64,000 nucleotides of DNA from contig OMYN01000006.1 of assembly GCA_900315265.1 (NCBI GenBank), positions 107,876-171,875 of the forward strand, given 5' to 3'. The translations under genes were made by a program, and so were the position numbers. The notes under the pieces are model-generated. The model was not told the origin of the DNA. It was given only the letters and a program-made list of their open reading frames with translations, and ran no database searches. The stretch is from an uncultured Eubacteriales bacterium. Lineage in GTDB: Bacteria > Bacillota > Clostridia > Lachnospirales > Bianqueaceae. The first letter of the stretch is position 1. The number at the start of each line of letters is the position of its first letter. Below, in pieces: positions 27,739 to 36,245 of the stretch.

Positions 27739-28670
27739 CGCTTAGCGCCTGCCCTGGGAGCTTTGACTTTATCCAAAAGGCCTTGGATGATCTGGTCCAC
27801 GCTTCCGTCTTCCTCCGTTTCCAGGCGGTGGCGAAGCACAAAAGGCAGCTGCATGGCAACGTCCGAGGGGATCACATAGTCACGGCCGTCCAGCCAGGCC
27901 GAAGATCTTACCATTCTGACCATAGCCACCGTTGCCCTGGGGCTTGCCCCCCTCACGATACCGGGCATGGTCCTGGTCGCGGTCACCAGATCCACGATAT
28001 AGCGGAAGATATCGTCCGAAATATAAACAGCCGCACACTCTTTCTGCATATCCTGCAGTTCTTCCTTTTTGAGCACCGGTTCGATCCTGGTCAGACGGCT
28101 TTTAGTGCAGGTCTCCCTGGCCAGAGTCAGTTCGCTTTCATAATCCGGATACCCCAAAGTCATGCTGACCATAAAACGGTCCACCTGAGAATCGGGCAGC
28201 CGCTGAGTGCCCGCACTTCCGGAAGGGTTCTGAGTGGCAATGACCAGAAAAGGAGACGGTACCTTGCGGGTCACCCCTTCTACCGTCACCTTGCCCTCTT
28301 CCATGACTTCCAGCAGGGCCGACTGCGTCTTGGGACTTGTCCGGTTGATCTCATCGGCCAGCAGCAGGTTGCAGAAAACCGCGCCTGGCTGATATTCAAA
28401 GGTCTCGTTAGAGCGGCGGTAGATCGAAAAGCCGGTCACATCCGATGGCATGACATCCGGGGTAAATTGGATGCGGCGGTAGTCCAGCTCCATAGCCTTG
28501 GAAAAAGCCAAAGCCAGCGTCGTCTTCCCGACACCGGGTATGTCTACCAACAGGATATGGCCTCCTGCCAGGAAGGTAGTCATCACCTCTCTGACCTGAT
28601 CTTTTTTCCCTAAGATCACCTGATCGACCGCGTCAACGACTGCTGCGGCTCTTTTCCAAAGGTCTGACAT
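27735..28670 (-). CDS. MoxR-family AAA+ ATPase
   Basis: The 311-residue protein has Walker A GVGKTT (about residues 47-52), Walker B LLADEINR, the sensor segment ATQNPSGSAGTQRLPDSQVDRF and the C-terminal lid typical of MoxR. It is a cytoplasmic chaperone-type ATPase that acts with DUF58 and VWA proteins. The downstream DUF58-transglutaminase fusion starts within its last codons (4-nt overlap), so the two are co-translated. Confidence 0.95.
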   Translation of the reverse strand: MSDLWKRAAAVVDAVDQVILGKKDQVREVMTTFLAGGHILLVDIPGVGKTTLALAFSKAMELDYRRIQFTPDVMPSDVTGFSIYRRSNETFEYQPGAVFCNLLLADEINRTSPKTQSALLEVMEEGKVTVEGVTRKVPSPFLVIATQNPSGSAGTQRLPDSQVDRFMVSMTLGYPDYESELTLARETCTKSRLTRIEPVLKKEELQDMQKECAAVYISDDIFRYIVDLVTATRTMPGIVRGASPRATVAMVRMVRSSAWLDGRDYVIPSDVAMQLPFVLRHRLETEEDGSVDQIIQGLLDKVKAPRAGAKR

Positions 28671-28716
28671 ATTTCTCTATTCCCACCGTTTCTTTTAGTA
28701 ATTTGTTTATATATGG

Positions 28717-29484
28717 TTAAATATGGCAAAGCAGTTCCATAAAGGGAACCATGATAAAATCTGGTACGATCCAGCAAAGCAGGCGGTGGATCAGCGATAC
28801 CGGGCTGGGCGTCGATACCCACAAGTTAAGAGTCGAATCCATCAAAGACCAGGCCACTACCGATTTTTTATGGGAAGACCCAATGGTATGTTTATAAAAA
28901 GGTGCCTTGGTCGTCCGCGCTACCGACAAAAATTCCGTATCCGTGATCCAATAGGGGCAGACAGCCGTTACGTGGATACCCCTGGTCAGCAGCTCATGAT
29001 GCAGCGTTTTCGTGTAACTGATCAGGAAAGCTTTGCTGGCTGAATAAATATTCAAAGCCGGAAGAGGCTGAAAACCGGCGGTGGAAGCGATCTCCATCAC
29101 CCGGCTCCCCTTGGTCAGATAAGGAAGGCAGATGGTAGTTACATCCACAGCGGCCCGGCAGTTCAGGTCGATCATACGGTCGGAGTCCTCCAGGCTGATA
29201 TCGTAAGTCCTGCCGATCTTTCCGCAGCCGGCCGCCACGATCAGATAAGAAATAGTCGGCTTTTCCGCATCCAGCGTGGTCTTCAGTGCCTCGATGCTGC
29301 TTTTTAATGTAATGTCCATGGCGAAGACCCTGACCGGGATCCTGCTGATCTCTTTCAATTTTTCCAACTTGTCACGGCGCCGGGCAATGACCCAGAATTC
29401 ATCGATCTTTTTGGATGACTGCAGTTGGCGGATATACTCGGCCCCTAATCCGCTGGACGCGCCGGTAATGATTGCAACTTGCAT
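28717..29484 (-). CDS. Short-chain dehydrogenase/reductase (SDR)
   Basis: The N-terminus MQVAIITGASSGLGAEYIRQL carries the TGxxxGxG cofactor motif, and YSASKAFLISYTK is the catalytic YxxxK. At 255 residues it is a classical SDR, cytoplasmic, using NAD(P). ATG 29484 has AGGAGG 6 nt upstream. The C-terminus (residues 210-255) is more hydrophobic than usual, with IHRLLCWIVPDFIMVPFM, so it may associate with the membrane. The substrate is unknown. It lies upstream of moxR on the same strand with a 46-nt gap. Confidence 0.9.
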   Translation of the reverse strand: MQVAIITGASSGLGAEYIRQLQSSKKIDEFWVIARRRDKLEKLKEISRIPVRVFAMDITLKSSIEALKTTLDAEKPTISYLIVAAGCGKIGRTYDISLEDSDRMIDLNCRAAVDVTTICLPYLTKGSRVMEIASTAGFQPLPALNIYSASKAFLISYTKTLHHELLTRGIHVTAVCPYWITDTEFLSVARTTKAPFYKHTIGSSHKKSVVAWSLMDSTLNLWVSTPSPVSLIHRLLCWIVPDFIMVPFMELLCHI

Positions 29485-29582
29485 AGACAGCCTCCTTATA
29501 CATTTATTAACTATCAATTTTATAGGTATATCTGCCTCTATTTTACTAAGAGAGCTTTCAAAAAACAACAGGCCGCACAACT

Positions 29583-29611
29583 AAAAAGATCCCGCCTGTT
29601 AAGGCGGGATC
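29583..29611 (-). terminator. Terminator of the solute-binding protein gene
   Basis: A perfect 9-bp stem (GATCCCGCC at 29588-29596 with GGCGGGATC at 29603-29611), followed on the minus strand by five T. Confidence 0.85.
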
Positions 29612-29669
29612 AATAGCTATGGAAATTGTTTACGAAGGACTATTTCCAAGGTCGAATGATCACTTACGA

Positions 29670-31484
29670 TCAATCGATACCTTTGAAACGATTGTAACGA
29701 GCCTGGTATACAGCAACCAGATCCTGCAGGCCAAGGTCGTTCAGCTGAGCAACCATGGTATCGATATCATCGATGGAGCTTTGTCCAAGGATAATAGCGG
29801 AAACATCCTGCTCGGAAGCGCTCAGCAGATCGTTATAGATGTTATTGGTGGTCTCAGTCTCTTCAGCGGAAGGAGTTGCCAGAGTACCGTTAACATCGAT
29901 AGAAGTCCAATGACCATAGTCGATGGTCTGGTTGGAATAATCCTCTTTCTGAGCCGGCCAGATCTGCTCGCCGAGCTGTTTAACATCTTTGCCCAGCATG
30001 TAGTAGGTCATATCCGGGAACAGGGTACGGCTGTACAGCAGTTTACCAAAGGACAGACGAGCGTCAGCCTTTTCCTGCTGATACTTGTTCTGCTGATCGG
30101 CATCGTACTTAACGCCGACGCCTTCAACAGTTGCGTCATACTGGATCCACTGTTTCTCGCCGTTAACGATATTGTAGTTAACGCCTTCAACACCATAGTT
30201 GATCAGGTCGATGGACTCGTCGCTATAGTAGGTATCCAGGAAATCAGCACCAAGCTGAGTATCGGTCAGCTGGTTGGTGAATACGAACTGGCTCCAGATA
30301 TAAACCGGGTCTTCCAGTGCCAGCAGAGGAGTAACTCCCTCAACTGCGGTGATCGGGTAAATATCATAGTAAACAGCTCCGCCGCCGTCTGCCTTGAATG
30401 CAGACTCGATGGTGGGCTCAATACCGGTCTCGGTAGCGTAGGTAGTGGTAGCGCCGACCTGGTTATTGGACTCTTTGGAGCTCAGAGTATCGTTGGATCC
30501 GATCATTTCCTGATCGTACAGACCCTGATTGTACAGGTCGGATACGTATGCGAAATAATCTTTAACGGTATCCTGCTGCCAAGGAGACATTGCTTTCTCC
30601 TCGTCCCAGTTAACGTTAACGATAGGTCCGCGTACCAGTCCGTACCACTGGGCGATCGCATCGTTCCAGTCGCAGGGGTTGTAAGAATAAACGTTCATAC
30701 CAGCAACGTTAGCACCGGAACCGGAAGGATCCTGCTCGTTGAAGGCTTTCAGAGCTGCGGTAAATTCATCCGTCGTGGTGGGGATATCCAGACCTACTTT
30801 ATCCAGCCAGTCGCCGCGGATGGTAACGGTGATGTTGGTGCCTACGCCGTAGGTCCCGTTGAAGTTGGTGATGTACATATTGGGCAGCCAGTACATCTGA
30901 CCTTCGGGAGTGCAGACCTTACGGTATGCCTGAGTACCGAAATCGTTCTCGGTGAAGAACTTCTTAGCGGTACCGTTTCCGGCATCCAGCATAGGATTGA
31001 TGTCAAGGATAACACCCTGATCTGCCAGAGAAAGGATCTCACTCTGCTGCATGGTATCGTAGCAGAACATGGGGATCTGGTTCAGAGCGGCAAAACGGGT
31101 CTGAAGAGTGGTGGTATACTGGTCGTGCTGAATGTATTCACCTTTCAGGTTGATGCCGGCCTTTTCCATCATTTCACGGAAAGCTTTCCAAGCGGTGAAC
31201 TCTTCAAGGCTGTCATCCATGTCGTAATAGGTAACGAATGCGTTATCGCCGACAAAGGTGAAGTCGCGAAGCTCCGCGTTGGACTCGGGCTCGCTGGATT
31301 CTTCCGTTGCGGAAGACTCAGCTGCTGTGCTGCTTTCAGCCGCACTGGACTCTGCCTTGCTGGACTCTTCAGCTGCAGAAGATTCGGTAGTGGTACTGGA
31401 ACTCGTATCACTCTTGCCGGAGCAGCCTGCCAACATGGAAAGGCACATAGCAGCGGTCAAAAGCACTACTAGTAACTTTTTCAT
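29670..31484 (-). CDS. Extracellular solute-binding lipoprotein (LipO/YtcQ-type, 604 aa)
   Basis: The signal peptide MKKLLVVLLTAAMCLSMLAGC ends in a lipobox, so the protein is anchored on the outer face of the membrane. A Ser/Glu/Ala-rich linker follows. The mature part (about 540 residues) is an ABC-type family 1 solute-binding protein of the large oligosaccharide class, with TTLQTRFAALNQIPMFCYD and WLDKVGLDIPTTTDEF. Start 31484 has AAGGAGG 7 nt upstream; an ATG at 31490 abuts it too closely. It has its own promoter and terminator and no permease or ATPase gene beside it, so the rest of the transporter must be elsewhere. Confidence 0.9.
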   Translation of the reverse strand: MKKLLVVLLTAAMCLSMLAGCSGKSDTSSSTTTESSAAEESSKAESSAAESSTAAESSATEESSEPESNAELRDFTFVGDNAFVTYYDMDDSLEEFTAWKAFREMMEKAGINLKGEYIQHDQYTTTLQTRFAALNQIPMFCYDTMQQSEILSLADQGVILDINPMLDAGNGTAKKFFTENDFGTQAYRKVCTPEGQMYWLPNMYITNFNGTYGVGTNITVTIRGDWLDKVGLDIPTTTDEFTAALKAFNEQDPSGSGANVAGMNVYSYNPCDWNDAIAQWYGLVRGPIVNVNWDEEKAMSPWQQDTVKDYFAYVSDLYNQGLYDQEMIGSNDTLSSKESNNQVGATTTYATETGIEPTIESAFKADGGGAVYYDIYPITAVEGVTPLLALEDPVYIWSQFVFTNQLTDTQLGADFLDTYYSDESIDLINYGVEGVNYNIVNGEKQWIQYDATVEGVGVKYDADQQNKYQQEKADARLSFGKLLYSRTLFPDMTYYMLGKDVKQLGEQIWPAQKEDYSNQTIDYGHWTSIDVNGTLATPSAEETETTNNIYNDLLSASEQDVSAIILGQSSIDDIDTMVAQLNDLGLQDLVAVYQARYNRFKGID

Positions 31485-31537
31485 GTTCATCCTCCTTTTC
31501 AGGTTCAGGGTACTTTTCGTATCCTTTATATAGTGGC

Positions 31538-31566
31538 ATTGTAATATCACGTTCACAATTTGTCAA
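31538..31566 (-). promoter_or_regulatory. Strong promoter of the solute-binding protein gene
   Basis: TTGACA (31561-31566), a 17-nt spacer and TACAAT (31538-31543), all read on the minus strand. Its near-consensus form fits a highly expressed binding protein. Confidence 0.8.
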
Positions 31567-31596
31567 TATTTATGCAGGAATTTTCGGGCATTATGC

Positions 31597-31625
31597 AAAA
31601 AACAAGAGACTGGCATCTCTTGTTT
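31597..31625 (-). terminator. Terminator of the Nudix gene
   Basis: A perfect 10-bp stem (AAACAAGAGA at 31600-31609 with TCTCTTGTTT at 31616-31625), followed on the minus strand by T6. Confidence 0.85.
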
Positions 31626-31634
31626 CCCTTAATT

Positions 31635-32177
31635 TCACCAAATGCGTTCTCCTTCACTTTGCAAGGCTTCATTTAGCCGCTTAAAATGCAGAAACAGATC
31701 CGACTCCGCCATCAGACGGATCTCTTCCGGAGCGGCAAAACGGAAACCCAGTACCTCCTCCGGTTGGATGGTTACGTCCTTTTCGCTGATATCCATATGG
31801 AAGTGATAAATATCCACGAAATAATTATCGCCTCTGTCCGGATCGTCATTAAAATAGGTATAAACCGGCTTGTGAAAATCCTTTCCCGGCTGCGGGATGC
31901 TTTTTTCAACGTCCAGTCCGACCTCTTCCTTAACTTCCCGTTTGACCGCGTCCCAGCTGGTCTCCTGACTTTTAGCTCCGCCGCCCGATACTTCGAACTG
32001 GCCGGCTGCCCAGTGTTTGGTCATGACCCTTTGGGTGATCAGAAAGGTATGGTCGGGTCTTTCGATCATAGCCAGCACGAACATGCGGTACTGATCCTTC
32101 TGAAGAAAAGTCCCTCTTTCGACCACCAGACCTGTTTTCTGACGGTCCCTCGTATAAATATCGACCATTTCAGCCAT
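31635..32177 (-). CDS. Nudix hydrolase
   Basis: The Nudix box is visible as GGGAKSQETSWDAVKREVKEEVGLDV, fitting Gx5Ex7REUxEExGU. These enzymes hydrolyse nucleoside diphosphates linked to another group and bind Mg2+ through the box glutamates. The N-terminal region (TGLVVERGTFLQKDQYRMFVLAMIERPDHTFLITQRV) resembles the isopentenyl-diphosphate-isomerase-like Nudix group. ATG 32177 has AAGGAG about 9 nt upstream; a second ATG three codons on is possible. It is a single-gene unit. The substrate is unknown. Confidence 0.9.
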   Translation of the reverse strand: MAEMVDIYTRDRQKTGLVVERGTFLQKDQYRMFVLAMIERPDHTFLITQRVMTKHWAAGQFEVSGGGAKSQETSWDAVKREVKEEVGLDVEKSIPQPGKDFHKPVYTYFNDDPDRGDNYFVDIYHFHMDISEKDVTIQPEEVLGFRFAAPEEIRLMAESDLFLHFKRLNEALQSEGERIW

Positions 32178-32373
32178 TTTCGTCTGCTCCTTGTTCCTAT
32201 ATTCATACACACGATTATAGTCAAAACGAAAAGCCCGGACAAGGTCAGCCTGCACAGGCCCGGCAAATTATGATTGATAAATCGCCTGTTTCCTGCTATT
32301 ATTTTACTGTTTAAGCCAAAATTTATGCCGGGGCCGGTCCGGTCCGGGCAGATACAATAGAGGAGGAAAGCTT

Positions 32374-34152
32374 ATGCAGTCCCGTACGCATACCTGCGGC
32401 GAGCTCAGGCTGGCGGATGTCGGCAAACATGTCGTCCTGGCCGGCTGGCTCGAGAATTTCCGCAAGGTCGGAAGTACTCTGGGCTTTGTCGTTCTGCGCG
32501 ATTTTTACGGCACCACTCAGATCGTGATCGAAACCGAAGACATGATGGATGCCTTCGGCGCTATTACCAAAGAATCGACTATTTCTGTGGAGGGAACGGT
32601 CCGCGAGCGTTCGTCCAAAAACCCCAATCAGGCAACCGGCGATATCGAGGTAGTTCCGGATAAGGTAACGGTCTTAGGCCGCTGCTATAATAACGAGCTT
32701 CCCTTCGAGATCAACCGCAGCAGGGACGCGGATGAGGCTCAGCGCCTTAAGTACCGCTATCTGGACCTGCGCAATCCTGCCGTTAAAAAGAACATGATCC
32801 TGCGCAGCCAGGTGGTATGGGCCCTTCGTCAGGCTATGGTCGACCATGGCTTTATGGAGATCACCACCCCCATCCTGACCGCTTCGTCTCCGGAAGGGGC
32901 CCGCGATTATCTGGTACCTTCCCGCAAACATCCGGGCAAGTTCTACGCGCTGCCCCAGGCTCCCCAGCAGTTCAAACAGCTTTTGATGACGGCCGGCTTC
33001 GACCGCTATTTCCAGATCGCCCCCTGCTTCCGTGATGAGGATGCCCGCGGCGACCGCTCTCCCGGCGAGTTTTACCAGCTGGATATGGAGATGGCTTTTG
33101 CCTCTCAGGAAGATGTATTTTCCGTCATCGAGGACGTCCTGCCCCCGGTATTTGCTAAATTCGGTACTTACAGCCGGGCTTCCAAGGCGCCTTTTGTACG
33201 CATCCCCTATCGCGAAGCCATGGAAAAGTTCGGTACCGATAAACCGGATCTTCGTATCGATCTGCGCGTCGAAGATGTAACGGACCTTCTGTCCGACTGC
33301 GGATTTGCTCCTTTTGCCGGCAATGTCGTAAAAGCAGTCCGTGTCTCCGGTTATAAAGCAAGCCGCAAGGTCATCGAAAAGACTCTGTCCGAGGTCGAAG
33401 TGACCGCCGGCAGCAAAGCCTACTGGTTCCGTCTGGATGATAACGGTCAGGCGGCAGGAGGTATCGCTAAATTCGTAGCACCTTGCCTGGATGCCGTCAA
33501 AGAAAAACTGCATCTGGAAAACGGTGATTTCGTAGCCCTGTCCAGCGGCAAGCTGACCCAGGCTCAGAAAACCGCCGGCGTCCTGGTCAAGACCTTCGGA
33601 GCCATCGCCCCCGGCCATATGGATAAGGAACAGTATGCCTTCTGCTGGATCGTCGACTTCCCAATGTATGAGATCGGCGAAGAATCCGGCCAGCTGGAAT
33701 TCTGCCACAACCCCTTCTCTATGCCCAACGGAGGTCTTGAGACCCTGCTTAAGGCAGAGCGCGGCGAGATCGATCCCTTAAGCATCACCGCCGACCAGTA
33801 TGACGTTGTCTGCAACGGTATTGAGTTATCTTCGGGTGCTGTGCGGAACCATGACCCTCAGATCATGATCAAGGCCTTTGAGCTTGTCCGCCTGGGCGAA
33901 GAGGATGTCAAGTCCCGCTTCCCGGCCATGTACAATGCCTTCTGCTACGGAGCGCCGCCGCATGCCGGTATTGCCCCCGGCATCGACCGTATGGTCATGC
34001 TGCTGGCAGGCGAAGACTCCATCCGTGAGGTTATCCCCTTCCCCATGAACAAGAACGCCCAAGATACCATGATGGGTGCGCCGTCGGAGGTACTGCCTGA
34101 GCAGCTGAAAGAGCTGCATATTAAAACGACCGGTGTGGAAGAAGAGCAATAA
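32374..34152 (+). CDS. aspS: Aspartyl-tRNA synthetase
   Basis: The 592-residue class II synthetase has the N-terminal OB-fold anticodon domain (VVLAGWLENFRKVGSTLGFVVLRD), motif 2 region (CFRDEDARGDRSPGEFYQLDMEMAF), the bacterial GAD insertion in the middle and motif 3 (GIAPGIDRMVMLLAG). It charges tRNA with aspartate. The motif 2 loop reads ARGDRSPGEFYQLD where many bacteria have LRADRQPEFTQID, a variant I recall from other lineages of Bacillota and alphaproteobacteria. AGGAGGAAAG precedes the start. It is transcribed alone and ends before a strong terminator. Confidence 0.97.
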   Translation: MQSRTHTCGELRLADVGKHVVLAGWLENFRKVGSTLGFVVLRDFYGTTQIVIETEDMMDAFGAITKESTISVEGTVRERSSKNPNQATGDIEVVPDKVTVLGRCYNNELPFEINRSRDADEAQRLKYRYLDLRNPAVKKNMILRSQVVWALRQAMVDHGFMEITTPILTASSPEGARDYLVPSRKHPGKFYALPQAPQQFKQLLMTAGFDRYFQIAPCFRDEDARGDRSPGEFYQLDMEMAFASQEDVFSVIEDVLPPVFAKFGTYSRASKAPFVRIPYREAMEKFGTDKPDLRIDLRVEDVTDLLSDCGFAPFAGNVVKAVRVSGYKASRKVIEKTLSEVEVTAGSKAYWFRLDDNGQAAGGIAKFVAPCLDAVKEKLHLENGDFVALSSGKLTQAQKTAGVLVKTFGAIAPGHMDKEQYAFCWIVDFPMYEIGEESGQLEFCHNPFSMPNGGLETLLKAERGEIDPLSITADQYDVVCNGIELSSGAVRNHDPQIMIKAFELVRLGEEDVKSRFPAMYNAFCYGAPPHAGIAPGIDRMVMLLAGEDSIREVIPFPMNKNAQDTMMGAPSEVLPEQLKELHIKTTGVEEEQ

Positions 34153-34170
34153 TAAACACGTATAAATAAG

Positions 34171-34242
34171 AGGAAGCCCTGCTGCTTCGAGCGATCCGTG
34201 CAAAGCGCGATGCTCGCTCTCGGCGGCAGGGCTTCCTTTTTT
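34171..34242 (+). terminator. Terminator of aspS with branched apex
   Basis: A 12-bp outer stem (AGGAAGCCCTGC at 34171-34182 with GCAGGGCTTCCT at 34226-34237) followed by a T-run. The apex contains a second stem with GAGCGA and TCGCTC arms around a GTGC/GCGC inner pair, similar to the apex of the terminator at 42342-42408. Confidence 0.88.
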
Positions 34243-34345
34243 GTGTTGTTATTATTGATCTTCTTTGCTGTTGTTTTGAGGCGTTCTTTCAGGTTTCGGT
34301 TTCTGGTTTGGCTTTCAGCTCGTTTGGGTGGTTGTTTCCGCCTAT

Positions 34346-35197
34346 TTATTCTTCCCAGGTTTTCAATAGTTCTTGCATCCAGGCGTAGACGTCGATGTTG
34401 TATACGTCTTTGAGGTTTTGGCGGGTGAGGACGTGGTCGATGGGGCCCTGGGCTTTGGGACTGCCCTTGTCAAGCAGGAGGGCGTGGGTGCCGTATTTGC
34501 GGGCAAGGGACAGGTCGTGGACGACACTGATGACAGCGCGGCCCGGCCGGTCCAGCCACTCTTGGATCAGTGAAAAGATTTGTTTCTGATAGATAAGGTC
34601 TAAATGATTGGCCGGCTCATCCAGTAAAAGGATGCTTGGATCCTGGGCAAAGAGCTGGGCCAGAAAGACACGCTGTCTTTCGCCGCCCGATAAGGTGGTG
34701 ACCCTGCGGTCTTCAAGATCGGTCAGTCCGGTTTTAGCCAGGGCATCATCGATCGCCTGTCTGTCCTCTTCGCTCAGTCCCGAAAACATGCCTTTTCGAT
34801 AAGCATAACGGCCCAGTGCGACGATATCCCTAACGTAAAAGTCATACCCGATATCGTGCTGCTGATCCAGCATACCCATCAGGCGGGCGATCTGGGTCTT
34901 TTTCATTGTCGTGATATCCTGGCCCATCAGGCGGATGGAACTCTCTTTTTCCGCTTTGACCGTACCGGTCAGACTATTCAGCAGCGTCGACTTTCCGGCT
35001 CCGTTAGGTCCGACGACCATCAGCCACTGTCCGGGCAGCAGGTCAAAGGATACCCCGCTGACGGCCGTTTTCCCCTCGTTTCTACCTGCGTTTTTCCGCG
35101 TGTCATTATTGTAAAAGGATCCGTAGCGCACGGTGATACGGGAAGCTTTTAACAAAGGGATGACCGGTTTAAAACGGGCTTCGATTTTCTTGTCCAT
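34346..35197 (-). CDS. Iron-siderophore/cobalamin-type ABC transporter ATPase
   Basis: The 283-residue protein has Walker A GPNGAGKST, the signature LSGGERQRV, Walker B ILLLDEPANHLD and the switch His (VVHDLS), characteristic of FecE/BtuD-type importers. A short hydrophilic insertion (YNNDTRKNAGRNEGKTA) lies before the first beta-strands. GGAGGGGAG precedes the start, which shares one base with the permease stop codon. It powers the permease encoded just upstream. The substrate (ferric siderophore, haem or B12) cannot be separated from sequence alone. Confidence 0.93.
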   Translation of the reverse strand: MDKKIEARFKPVIPLLKASRITVRYGSFYNNDTRKNAGRNEGKTAVSGVSFDLLPGQWLMVVGPNGAGKSTLLNSLTGTVKAEKESSIRLMGQDITTMKKTQIARLMGMLDQQHDIGYDFYVRDIVALGRYAYRKGMFSGLSEEDRQAIDDALAKTGLTDLEDRRVTTLSGGERQRVFLAQLFAQDPSILLLDEPANHLDLIYQKQIFSLIQEWLDRPGRAVISVVHDLSLARKYGTHALLLDKGSPKAQGPIDHVLTRQNLKDVYNIDVYAWMQELLKTWEE

Positions 35198-36234
35198 CAG
35201 GCTCCCCTCCTGTTTCGGGTCTTGTAAAAGGTCATAACAAAAACCACCGCGCCGATCAAAGAGGTCACGACTCCGATGGGAAGCTCCCTGGGAGAAGCGA
35301 TGGTGCGGGAAATAAGGTCGGTCAGCATCAGGAAGATAGCACCGGCAAACAAGGATGCCGGCAGCAGTTTTTTATGGTCGGGCCCTACGATCAGGCGCAT
35401 GATATGAGGGGTTACCAGCCCTACGAAACCAATGCTGCCTCCCACCGATACGCAGGCTCCGACCAGCAGGGAGGCCGCCGCCATCAGCAGCACACGGCTT
35501 CTGCGCACATTAACTCCGATATGGCCGGCGTTTTCCTCACTGATGGCGAAGGCATTGAGCTCCCTGGCATGGGTCAGCATAATACCGCCTAAAACAGCCA
35601 GCATGACGGCTAAAACCAAGGCATTCTGATAATTGCTGCCGGCCAGTGATCCCATAGTCCAAAAGGTGATACTGGTCAGTTTTTTAGGGAATAAGGTAAT
35701 GACCAGGGACAAAAGGGCGGATACGAACATCGAAAAAACGATGCCCATCAAAATCAAGGTGTCGGTGGACAAGGACCGGTCGAGCCTCCAGGTCAGGGTC
35801 AGGATCAGCACCAGGGATAAGACCGAAAAAAGCATGGCGGCTACCAGAGTGCCCGCGAAAGGAAAGCCCGGCAGGGTAAAGCCCAGGGCGATGGCCAGCA
35901 CGGCTCCCAGAGCGGCCCCGGACGATACGCCCAGAGTGGATCCGTCGGCCAGCTGGTTGCGTAAAAGGCCCTGCATGGTGCATCCGCTGATGCTGAGGCT
36001 TGCCCCTGATAAGGCACAGCATAAAACACGGGGCAGGCGGACGGTCAGCAGGATGGTCTCATAAGAGGAGGAAATCTCCCCGCCGGCACGAAAGCCGAGG
36101 GCCTTGAGCAGGATGCGGACCGTATCAGCCAGGGGGATGGACACACTGCCCAAAGCCAGGCAGATGAGCATGACGGCCACCGTTACGAAAAAGAGGAGCA
36201 GCCATCTGACTGCTCCTAAACCTTCATGATGCAT
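35197..36234 (-). CDS. FecCD-family ABC transporter permease
   Basis: The 345-residue protein has about ten membrane segments and FecCD features: LTVRLPRVLCCALSGASLSISGCTMQGLLRNQLADGSTLGVSSGAALGA and VGGSIGFVGLVTPHIMRLIVGPDHKKLLPAS. It forms the membrane channel, probably as a homodimer, since only one permease is present. It lies between the binding protein (11-nt gap) and the ATPase (1-nt overlap) in one operon. Confidence 0.95.
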   Translation of the reverse strand: MHHEGLGAVRWLLLFFVTVAVMLICLALGSVSIPLADTVRILLKALGFRAGGEISSSYETILLTVRLPRVLCCALSGASLSISGCTMQGLLRNQLADGSTLGVSSGAALGAVLAIALGFTLPGFPFAGTLVAAMLFSVLSLVLILTLTWRLDRSLSTDTLILMGIVFSMFVSALLSLVITLFPKKLTSITFWTMGSLAGSNYQNALVLAVMLAVLGGIMLTHARELNAFAISEENAGHIGVNVRRSRVLLMAAASLLVGACVSVGGSIGFVGLVTPHIMRLIVGPDHKKLLPASLFAGAIFLMLTDLISRTIASPRELPIGVVTSLIGAVVFVMTFYKTRNRRGA

Positions 36235-36245
36235 ATATTCTCCGA

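Noticed and set aside
29619..31472. 617-codon plus-strand reading frame opposite the solute-binding protein
   Set aside because: It is the shadow of the minus-strand gene, which has a lipobox, promoter, ribosome site and terminator. The plus-strand frame has none of these and resembles no family.
32674..33708. 344-codon minus-strand frame opposite aspS
   Set aside because: It is a shadow of aspS, without a ribosome site or recognisable domain.
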